From Siphonodentalium dalli (taxonomy: Eukaryota; Mollusca; Scaphopoda; Gadilida; Siphonodentaliidae), in assembly GCA_032622095.1 (NCBI GenBank), contig CP136063.1:273413426-273477425 (forward strand): a DNA stretch of 64,000 bases, in the 5' to 3' direction. Position 1 is the first letter of the stretch, and each line of letters opens with the position of its first letter. Below, piece by piece: positions 54,236 through 64,000 of this stretch. The notes beneath the pieces were generated by a model that worked only from the letters and a program-made list of their open reading frames with translations, made no database searches and was not told the DNA's origin. A program made the position numbers and the translations under genes.

Positions 54236-56255
54236 GTAACATACCAGGAATAGACTAACAATGAACGCTCTTTATTTGTAACATACCAGGAATAGACTAA
54301 CAATGAACGCTCTTTATTTGTAACATACCAGGGATAGACCAACAATTAACGCTCTTTATTTGTAATATACCATGAATAGACTAACAATGAACGTTCTTTA
54401 TTTGTAACATACCATGAATAAACTAACAATGAACGTTCTTTATTTGTAACATACCAGGAATAAGACAAACAATGAACGCTCTTTATTTGTAACATACCAG
54501 GAATAGTCTTACAATGAACGCTCTTTATTTGTAACATAACATGAATAGACTAGCAATGAACGCTCTTTATTAGTAACATACCAGGAATATAATAACAATG
54601 AATGCTCTTTATTTGTAACATACCAGGAATAGACTAACAATGAACGCTCTTTATTTGGAACATACCATGAATAGACTAAAAATGAACGTTCTTTATTTGT
54701 AACATACCAGGAATAGAGTAACAATGAACGCTCTTTATTTGTAACATACCAGGAATAGACTAACAATGAACGCTCTTTATTTGTAACTTACCAGGAATAG
54801 ACTAACAATGAACGTTCTTTATTTGTAACATACCATGAATAGACTAACAACGAACGCTCTTTATTTGTAACATACCAGGAATAGACTAGCAATGAACGCT
54901 CTTTATTTGTAACATACCAGGAATATACTAACAATGATCGTTCTTTATTTGTAACATACCATGAATATACTAGCAATGAGCGTTCTTTATTTGTAACATA
55001 CCAGGAATAGACTAACAATGAACGCTCTTTATTTGTAACATACCAGGAATAGACTAACAATGAGCGTTCTTTATTTGTAACATACCAGGAATAGACTAAC
55101 AATGAACGCTCTTTATTTGTAACATACCAGGAATAGACTAACAATGAGCATTCTGTGTTGGTTACATACCACGAATAAGACGAGCAATGAACGCACTTTA
55201 TTTGTAACATACCAGGAATAGACTAACAATGAACGCTCTGTATTTGTAACATACCAGGAATAGATAAACAATTAACGCTCTTTATTTGTAACATACCAGG
55301 AATAAGACTAACAATGAACGCTCATTATTGGTATGTGAATGATCTTTATTTGTAACATACCAAGATTAAGACTAACAATGGACGTACTTTGTTGGATACA
55401 TACCAGGAATAAGACAGGCAATGAACGCTCTTTATTTGTAACATACCATGAATAAGACTAGCAATGGACGTTCTTTGTTGGTTAAATACCAGGAATAAGA
55501 CTAACAATGAGCGTTCGCTATTTGTAACATACCAGGGATAGACCAACAATTAACGCTCTTTATTTGTAATATACCATGAATAGACTAACAATGAACGTTC
55601 TTTATTTGTAACATAACATGAATAGACTAGCAATGAACGCTCTTTATTAGTAACATACCAGGAATATAATAACAATGAACGCTCTTTATTTGTAACATAC
55701 CAGGAATAGACTAACAATGAACGCTCTTTATTTGGAACATACCATGAATAGACTAAAAATGAACGTTCTTTATTTGTAACATACCAGGAATAGAGTAACA
55801 ATGAACGCTCTTTATTTGTAACATACCAGGAATAGACTAACAATGAACGCTCTTTATTTGTAACTTACCAGGAATAGACTAACAATGAACGTTCTTTATT
55901 TGTAACATACCAGGAATAGACTAACAATGAGCGTTCTTTATTTGTAGCATATTAGGAGTAAGACTAACAATGAAAGTTCTTTATTTTTAACATACAATGA
56001 GTAAGACTAACAATGAACGCTCTATATTTGTAACATACCAGGCATAAGACTAACAATGAACGATCTTTATTTGTAACATACCATGAATATATTAACAATG
56101 AACGCTTTTTATGTGTATCATACCAGGAATAAGACTAACAATGAACGCTCTTTATTTGTAACATACCATGAATAAGAATAACAATGGACGGTCTGTATTT
56201 GTAACATACCACGAATAGACTAACAATGAACGCTCTTTAATTGTAACATACCAGG

Positions 56256-56306
56256 ATTAATAACGCTGCACCAGCTCACAAAAGAAACCATCCAACAATA
56301 AAGACC
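56256..56306 (+). repeat. 51-bp non-consensus segment, copy 10
   Basis: Equivalent to copy 9 (3,303 bp earlier) and to copy 1 (51,510 bp earlier) in its surrounding monomer order. Confidence 0.9.
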
Positions 56307-59094
56307 AATGAACGCTCTTTATTTGTAACATACCAGGAATAGACTAACAATGAACGCTCTTTATTTGTAACATACCAGGGATAGACTAACAATTTACGCT
56401 CTTTATTTGTAATATACCATGAATAGACTAACAATGAACGTTCTTTATTTGTAACAAACCAGGAATAGACTAACTATGAGCGTTCTTTATTTGTAACATA
56501 CCAGGAGTAAGACTAACAATGAGCGTTCTTTATATGTAACATACCAGTAATATACTATCGATCAACGCTCTTTATATGTAACATACCAGGAGTAAGGCTA
56601 ACAATGAGCGTTCTTTATTTTTAACATACCAGGAATAAGATTAACAATGAGCGATCTTTATTTGTAACATACCATGCATTTTCTAACAAGGAACGCTCTT
56701 TATTGGTAATATACAATGAGTAGAGTAACAATGAACGCTCTTTATGTGTAATAAACCAGGAATAAGACTAACAATGCACGATCATTATTTGTAACATACC
56801 ATGAATATACTAACAAGGAACGCTCTTTATTTGTAACATACCAGGAATAGACTAACAATGAGCGTTCTTTATTGGTAACATACCAGGAGTAAGACTAACA
56901 ATGAACGCTCTTTATTTAAAACATATCAGGAATAGACTAACAATGAGCGTTCTTTATTTGTAACATACAAGGAGTAAGACTAACAATGAACGCTCTTTAT
57001 TTGTAACAAACCAGGAATAGACTATATAACAATGAGCGTTATTTATTTGTAACAAACCAGGAATAGACTAACAATGAACGCTCTTTATTTTTAACATACA
57101 ATGTGTAAGACTAACAATGAACGCTCTTTATTTGTAACATACCAGGAATAAGACTAACAATGAACGATCTTTATTTGTAACATGCCATGAATATACTAAC
57201 AAGGAACGCTCTTTATTTGTAACATACAATGATCAAGACTAACAATGAACGGTCTTTATTGGTAACAAACTATACATAGACTAACAATGAACGCTCTTTA
57301 TGTGTAACATACCAGGAATAAGACTACCGATGGACGTTCTTTGTCGGTTACATACCAGGAATAGACTAACAATAAACGCTCTTTGTTTGTAACATACCAG
57401 GAATAGACTAACAATGAACGCTCTTTATTTGTAACATACCAGGAATAAGACTAACAATGAATGATCTTTATTGGTAACATACCAGGAATAGACTAACAAT
57501 GAACGCTCATTATTGGTTATTTACCAGGAGGTGACTAACAGAGAACGCTCTTTATTTGTAACATACCATGAATAAGACTAACAATGGACGTTCTTTGTTG
57601 GTTACATACCAGGAATAGACTAACAATGAACGCTCTTTATTTGTAACATACCAGGAATAAGACTAACAATGAGCGTTCTCTATTTGTAACATACCAGGAA
57701 TAGACTAACAATGAACGCTCTTTATTTGTAACATACCAGGAATAGACTAACAATGGGTATTCTATATTGGTAACATACCAGGAGTAAGACTAACAATGAA
57801 CGCTCTTTATTTATAACATACCAGGAATAGACTAACAATGAGCGTTCTTCATTTGTAACATACCAGGAGTAAGACTAACAATGAACGCTCTTTATTTTTA
57901 ACATACCAGGAATAGACTATATAGCAATGAGCGTTCTTTATTTGTAACATACCAGGAATAGACTAACAATGAACGCTCTTTATTTGTAACATACCAGGAA
58001 TAGACTAACAATGAACGTTCTTTATTTGTAACATACCTGGAATAAGACTAACAATGGACGTTCTTTATTTGTAACATACCAGTAATAGACTAACAATGAG
58101 CGTTCTTTATTTGTAACATACCAGGAATAAGACTAGCAATGAACGTTCTGTATTTGTAACATACCAGGAATAGACTAGCAATGAACGCTCTTTATTTGTA
58201 ACATACCAGGAATAGACTAACAATGGACGTTCTTTATTTGTAACATACCAGGAATAGACTAACAATGGAGGTTCTTTATGTGTAACATACCAGGAATAGA
58301 CTAACAATGAGCGTTCTTTATTTGTAACATACCAGGAATAAGACCAACAATGGACGTTCTTTATTTGTAACATATCAGGAAGAGACTATCAATGGACACT
58401 CTTTATTTGTAACGTACCAGGAATATACTAGCAATGAACGCTCTTTGTTTGTAACATACCATGAATAGACTAGCAATGAACGCTTTTTATTTGTTACATA
58501 CAAGTAATAGACTAAAAATGAGCGTTCGTTATTTGTAACATACCATGAATAGACTAACAATGAACGCTCTTTATTTGTAACATACCAGGAATAGACTAGC
58601 AATGAACGCTCTTTATGTGTAACATACCAGGAATATACTAACAATGATCGTTCGTTATTTGTAACATACCATGAATATACTAGCAATGAGCGTTCTTTAT
58701 TTGTAACATACCAGGAATAGACTAACAATGAACGCTCTTTATTTGTAACATACCAGGAATAGACTAACAATGAGCGTTCTTTATTTGTAACATACCAGGA
58801 ATAGACTAACAATGAACGCTCTTTATTTGTAACATACCAGGAATAGACTAACAATGAGCATTCTGTGTTGGTTACATACCACGAATAAGACGAGCAATGA
58901 ACGCACTTTATTTGTAACATACCAGGAATAGATTAGCAATGAACGCTCTTTATTTGTAACATACCAGGAATAGACAAACAATGAACGCTCTGTATTTGTA
59001 ACATACCAGGAATAGATAGACAATTAACGCTCTTTATTTGTAACATACCAGGAATAAGACTAACAATGAACGCTCATTATTGGTATGTGAATGA

Positions 59095-59985
59095 TCTTTA
59101 TTTGTAACATACCATGAATAAGACTAACAATGGACGTACTTTGTTGGTTACATACCAGGAATAAGACAGGCAATGAACGCTCTTTATTTGTAACATACCA
59201 TGAATAAGACTAGCAATGGACGTTCTTTGTTGGTTAAATACCAGGAATAAGACTAGCAATGAACGCTCTTTATTTGTAACATACCAGGAGTAAGACTAAC
59301 AATGAACGCTCTTTATTGGTAACATACCAGGAGTAAGACTAACAATGGACGTTCTTTGTTGGTTACATACCAGGGATAAGACTAGCAATGAACGCTCTTT
59401 ATTTGTAACATACCATGAATAAGACTAACAATGGACGTTCTTTGTTGGTTACATACCAGGAATAAGACTAGCACTGAACGCTCTTTATTTGTAACATATC
59501 AGGAGTAAGACTAACAATGAACGCTCTTTATTTGTAACTTACCAAGAGTAAGACTAACAATGGACGTTATTTGTTGTTTACATACCAGGGATAAGACTAG
59601 CAATGAACGCTCTTTATTTGTAACATGCAATGAATAAGACTAACAATTGACGTTCTTTGTTGGTTACATACCAGAAATAAGACTAGCAATGAACGCTCTT
59701 TATTTTTAACATACCATGAATAAGACTAACAATGGACGTTCTTTGTTGGTTACATACCAGGATTAAGACTAGCAATGAACGCTCTTTATTTGTAAAATAC
59801 AATGAGTAAGACTAACTATGAACGCGCTTTATTTGTAACATACCAGGAATAAACCAACAATGGACGTTCTTTGTTGGTTACATACCAGGAATAGATTAAC
59901 AGTGAACGCTCTTTATTTGTAACATACCATGAATAAGACTAACAATGGACGTTCTTTGTTGGTTACATACCAGGAGTAAGACTAT
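59095..59985 (+). repeat. A/B dimer domain 17
   Basis: Long version matching domain 3, including AGACTAGCACTGAACG. GTAAAATACAATG near 59,793 is private. Confidence 0.85.
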
Positions 59986-60781
59986 CAATGAGCGTTCTTT
60001 ATTTGTAACATACAAGGAATAGACTAACAATGAACGCTCTTTATTAGTAACATACCAGGAATAAGACTAACAATGAGCGTTCGCTATTTGTAACATACCA
60101 GGAATAAGACTAACAATGAGCGTTCTTTATTTGTAACATACCATGACTAAGACTGACAATGAACGGTATTTATTGGTAACATACAATGAGTAGACTTACA
60201 ATGAACGCTCTTTATGTGTAACATACCAGGAATAAGACTAACAATGAACGAACTTTATTTGTAACATACCATGAATATACTAACGTGGAACGCTCTTTAT
60301 TTCTAACATACCATGACTAATACTAACAATGAACGGTCTTATTTTTAACATACAATGAGTAAGACTAACATTGAACGCTCTGTATTTGTAACATACCAGG
60401 CATAAGACTAACAATGAACGATCTTTATTTGTAACATACCATGAATATACTAACAATGAATGCTTTTTATGTGTATCATACCAGGAATAAGACTAACAAT
60501 GAACGCTCTTTATTTGTAACATACCATGAACAAGAATAACAATGGACGGTCTTTATTTGTAACATACCACGAATAGACTAACAATGAACGCTCTTCAATT
60601 GTAACATACCAGGAATAGACTAACAATGAACGCTCTTTATTTGTAACATACCAGGAATAGACTAACAATGAACGCTCTTTATTTGTAACATACCAGGGAT
60701 AGACCAACAATTAACGCTCTTTATTTGTAATATACCATGAATAGACTAACAATGAACGTTCTTTATTTGTAACATACCATG

Positions 60782-61923
60782 AATAAACTAACAATGAACG
60801 TTCTTTATTTGTAACATACCAGGAATAAGACAAACAATGAACGCTCTTTATTTGTAACATACCAGGAATAGTCTTACAATGAACGCTCTTTATTTGTAAC
60901 ATAACATGAATAGACTAGCAATGAACGCTCTTTATTAGTAACATACCAGGAATATAATAACAATGAATGCTCTTTATTTGTAACATACCAGGAATAGACT
61001 AACAATGAACGCTCTTTATTTGGAACATACCATGAATAGACTAAAAATGAACGTTCTTTATTTGTAACATACCAGGAATAGAGTAACAATGAACGCTCTT
61101 TATTTGTAACATACCAGGAATAGACTAACAATGAACGCTCTTTATTTGTAACTTACCAGGAATAGACTAACAATGAACGTTCTTTATTTGTAACATACCA
61201 GGAATAGACTAACAATGAGCGTTCTTTATTTGTAGCATATTAGGAGTAAGACTAACAATGAAAGTTCTTTATTTTTAACATACAATGAGTCAGACTAACA
61301 ATGCACGCTCTATATTTGTAACATACCAGGCATAAGACTAACAATGAACGATCTTTATTTGTAACATACCATGAATACATTAACAATGAACGCTTTTTAT
61401 GTGTATCATACCAGGAATAAGACTAACAATGAACGCTCTTTATTTGTAACATACCATGAATAAGAATAACAATGGACGGTCTTTATTTGTAACATACCAC
61501 GAATAGACTAACAATGAACGCTCTTTAATTGTAACATACCAGGAATAGACTAACAATGAACGCTCTTTATTTGTAACATACCAGGAATAGACTAACAATG
61601 AACGCTCTTTATTTGTAACATACCAGGGATAGACTAACAATTTACGCTCTTTATTTGTAATATACCATGAATAGACTAACAATGAACGTTCTTTATTTGT
61701 AACAAACCAGGAATAGACTAACTATGAGCGTTCTTTATTTGTAACATACCAGGAGTAAGACTAGCAATGAACACTCTTTATTTGTAACATACCAGGAGTA
61801 AGACTAACAATGAGCGTTCTTTATATGTAACATACCAGTAATATACTATCTATCAACGCTCTTTATTTGTAACATACCAGGAATAGATAAACAATTAACG
61901 CTCTTTATTTGTAACATACCAGG
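60782..61923 (+). repeat. 1,142-bp tandem duplication, unit 1
   Basis: Starts at AATAAACTAACAATG after CATACCATG. Positions 60,874 and 61,440 recur at 62,016 and 62,582. It is a version of block P. Confidence 0.88.
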
Positions 61924-63065
61924 AATAAACTAACAATGAACGTTCTTTATTTGTAACATACCAGGAATAAGACAAACAATGAACGCTCTTTATTTGTAAC
62001 ATACCAGGAATAGTCTTACAATGAACGCTCTTTATTTGTAACATAACATGAATAGACTAGCAATGAACGCTCTTTATTAGTAACATACCAGGAATATAAT
62101 AACAATGAATGCTCTTTATTTGTAACATACCAGGAATAGACTAACAATGAACGCTCTTTATTTGGAACATACCATGAATAGACTAAAAATGAACGTTCTT
62201 TATTTGTAACATACCAGGAATAGAGTAACAATGAACGCTCTTTATTTGTAACATACCAGGAATAGACTAACAATGAACGCTCTTTATTTGTAACTTACCA
62301 GGAATAGACTAACAATGAACGTTCTTTATTTGTAACATACCAGGAATAGACTAACAATGAGCGTTCTTTATTTGTAGCATATTAGGAGTAAGACTAACAA
62401 TGAAAGTTCTTTATTTTTAACATACAATGAGTCAGACTAACAATGCACGCTCTATATTTGTAACATACCAGGCATAAGACTAACAATGAACGATCTTTAT
62501 TTGTAACATACCATGAATACATTAACAATGAACGCTTTTTATGTGTATCATACCAGGAATAAGACTAACAATGAACGCTCTTTATTTGTAACATACCATG
62601 AATAAGAATAACAATGGACGGTCTTTATTTGTAACATACCACGAATAGACTAACAATGAACGCTCTTTAATTGTAACATACCAGGAATAGACTAACAATG
62701 AACGCTCTTTATTTGTAACATACCAGGAATAGACTAACAATGAACGCTCTTTATTTGTAACATACCAGGGATAGACTAACAATTTACGCTCTTTATTTGT
62801 AATATACCATGAATAGACTAACAATGAACGTTCTTTATTTGTAACAAACCAGGAATAGACTAACTATGAGCGTTCTTTATTTGTAACATACCAGGAGTAA
62901 GACTAGCAATGAACACTCTTTATTTGTAACATACCAGGAGTAAGACTAACAATGAGCGTTCTTTATATGTAACATACCAGTAATATACTATCTATCAACG
63001 CTCTTTATTTGTAACATACCAGGAATAGATAAACAATTAACGCTCTTTATTTGTAACATACCAGG
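61924..63065 (+). repeat. 1,142-bp tandem duplication, unit 2
   Basis: In-register join: CATACCAGG is followed by AATAAACTAAC. After it, at 63,066, the array goes on to AATAAGACTAAC and the truncated monomer at 63,096. Confidence 0.88.
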
Positions 63066-63109
63066 AATAAGACTAACAATGAACGCTCATTATTGGTATG
63101 TGAATGATC

Positions 63110-63760
63110 TTTATGTGTAACATACCATGAATAAGACTAACAATGGACGTACTTTGTTGGTTACATACCAGGAATAAGACAGGCAATGAACGCTCTTTAT
63201 TTGTAACATACCATGAATAAGACTAGCAATGGACGTTCTTTGTTGGTTAAATACCAGGAATAAGACTAGCAATGAACGCTCTTTATTTGTAACATACCAG
63301 GAGTAAGACTAACAATGAACGCTCTTTATTGGTAACATACCAGGAGTAAGACTAACAATGGACGTTCTTTGTTGGTTACATACCAGGGATAAGACTAGCA
63401 ATGAACGCTCTTTATTTGTAACATACCATGAATAAGACTAACAATGGACGTTCTTTGTTGGTTACATACCAGGAATAAGACTAGCAATGAACGCTCTTTA
63501 TTTGTAACATATCAGGAGTAAGACTAACAATGAACGCTCTTTATTTGTAACTTACCAAGAGTAAGACTAACAATGGTAGTTATTTGTTGTTTACATACCA
63601 GGGATAAGACTAGCAATGAACGCTCTTTATTTGTAACATGCAATGAATAAGACTAACAATTGACGTTCTTTGTTGGTTACATACCAGAAATAAGACTAGC
63701 AATGAACGCTCTTTATTTTTAACATACCATGAATAAGACTAACAATGGACGTTCTTCAAT
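63110..63760 (+). repeat. A/B dimer domain 18
   Basis: Same order as domains 5 and 14. Near 63,576 it reads AATGGTAGTTATTTG where others have AATGGACGTTATTTG. Confidence 0.83.
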
Positions 63761-64000
63761 TGTAACATACCAGGAATAGACTAACAATGAACGCTCTTTA
63801 TTTGTAACATACCAGGAATAGACTAACAATGAACGCTCTTTATTTGTAACATACCAGGGATAGACCAACAATTAACGCTCTTTATTTGTAATATACCATG
63901 AATAGACTAACAATGAACGTTCTTTATTTGTAACATACCATGAATAAACTAACAATGAACGTTCTTTATTTGTAACATACCAGGAATAAGACAAACAATG

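Larger units (their letters stand above)
53300..56700 (+). repeat. Rearranged further copy of the 49-53 kb region
   Basis: From about 53.3 to 54.5 kb it matches 49.3-50.5 kb (offset 3,997 bp), including the same join at 53,858. Near 54,504 it switches and from there matches 51.2-53.2 kb (offset 3,303 bp). The 694-bp jump removes the doubled AGTCTTAC scar and the CTAACGTGGAACGC units. The left edge is a hybrid unit, ACCAGGAATAAGGCTAAC, near 53,285. Confidence 0.8.
55614..61199 (+). repeat. Long-range duplicated block R, copy 2
   Basis: Partner of 4,104-9,558. It contains three monomers absent from copy 1 (AACAAACCAGGAATAG, ACTATATAACAATGAGCG and ACATACAATGTGTAAG units near 57.0-57.1 kb). It also has a private change near 58,381 (AAGAGACT for AATAGACT). 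Confidence 0.8.
866..63106 (+). repeat. Recurrent truncated monomer (GGTATGTGAATGATC), 28 copies
   Basis: A unit CTCATTATTGGTA is joined directly to TGTGAATGATCTTTATTTG, so about half a monomer is missing. GTAT of the join starts at 866, 2380, 7442, 10055, 12248, 13668, 15861, 18316, 24081, 25595, 26043, 27557, 29999, 34869, 35145, 35336, 36247, 37761, 38209, 39723, 42165, 47120, 49575, 52028, 53572, 55331, 59083 and 63096. The same join every time means one original deletion later spread by duplication. The copies at 34869, 35145, 35336 and 47120 read TATATG instead of TATGTG. The coordinates given span first to last copy. Confidence 0.9.
1..64000 (+). repeat. Satellite DNA array, 42/43-bp monomer, fills the window
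   Basis: Every stretch I read is a copy or variant of one monomer, written on the + strand as AATAGACTAACAATGAACG, then CTCTTTATTTG, then TAACATACCAGG. Units are direct head-to-tail repeats, and I saw no inverted unit. Length is 42 bp when the unit begins AATAGACT and 43 bp when it begins AATAAGACT or AGTAAGACT. Common variable sites are AATGAACGCTC/AATGAGCGTTC/AATGAACGTTC/AATGGACGTTC, CTTTATTTG/CTTTGTTGG/CTTTATTGG, CCAGG/CCATG and CTAAC/CTAGC. No unique sequence flanks it on either side. Such arrays belong to eukaryotic heterochromatin; that placement is inference, and the family is not one I recognise. The minus-strand open frames inside it are by-products of the 42-bp period. Confidence 0.98.

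Noticed and set aside
1-64000. CRISPR array
   Set aside because: The 42-bp units are contiguous and vary in all parts. There are no unique spacers, no leader and no cas genes.
1-64000. Telomeric repeats, microsatellites or inverted copies of the monomer
   Set aside because: I saw no TTAGGG-like tract, no simple repeat longer than a few units and no unit in reverse orientation.

Overview
The whole 64 kb window is one uninterrupted satellite DNA array. I see no protein gene, RNA gene, transposon, CRISPR array or other single-copy sequence. It is built head-to-tail, always in the same orientation, from a monomer of 42 bp (type A, e.g. 7,075-7,116) or 43 bp (type B, e.g. 1,201-1,243), roughly 1,500 copies by length. 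The array starts before base 1 and continues past base 64,000. A long, AT-rich, single-family tandem array with nested higher-order duplications is what eukaryotic centromeric, pericentromeric, subtelomeric or B/sex-chromosome heterochromatin looks like. A prokaryotic origin is very unlikely. I do not recognise the family and cannot name a species.

Layout. (1) 1-780 is a block that recurs at 21.8-22.6 kb and in two tandem copies at 60.8-63.1 kb. (2) 2.05-4.10 kb recurs at 7.12-9.18 kb. (3) 4.10-9.56 kb recurs 51.5 kb away at 55.61-61.20 kb. (4) 8.95-12.69, 12.69-16.52 and 17.21-20.18 kb are three versions of one higher-order block. (5) 23.18-34.91 kb is repeated almost unchanged at 35.35-47.16 kb, an approximately 12.2 kb tandem duplication. 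Each copy contains a nested 1,962-bp tandem duplication. (6) 47.41-52.31 kb is a 2,453-bp tandem duplication, and 53.3-56.6 kb is a further rearranged copy. (7) 60.78-63.07 kb is a 1,142-bp tandem duplication.

Two textures alternate. In homogeneous 42-bp (A) stretches the minus strand stays open in one frame and reads as a 14-residue repeat. In A/B stretches, 42/43-bp units alternate with the variant ending TTTGTTGGTTACATACC and the frame is broken. The only sequence that does not look like a standard monomer is a 51-bp segment present in ten copies, always within the same neighbouring sequence.

The duplication junctions I could place mostly preserve monomer register, and most length differences between copies are whole numbers of monomers (85, 126, 131, 215 bp). 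This points to unequal exchange or conversion between out-of-step copies. The most interesting small-scale signal is a CpG-centred octamer in each monomer. Its commonest variants are reverse complements of each other or palindromic, as a dyad-symmetric binding site would be. All boundaries were found by eye and may be a few bases off. Near-identical long copies could also partly reflect assembly.
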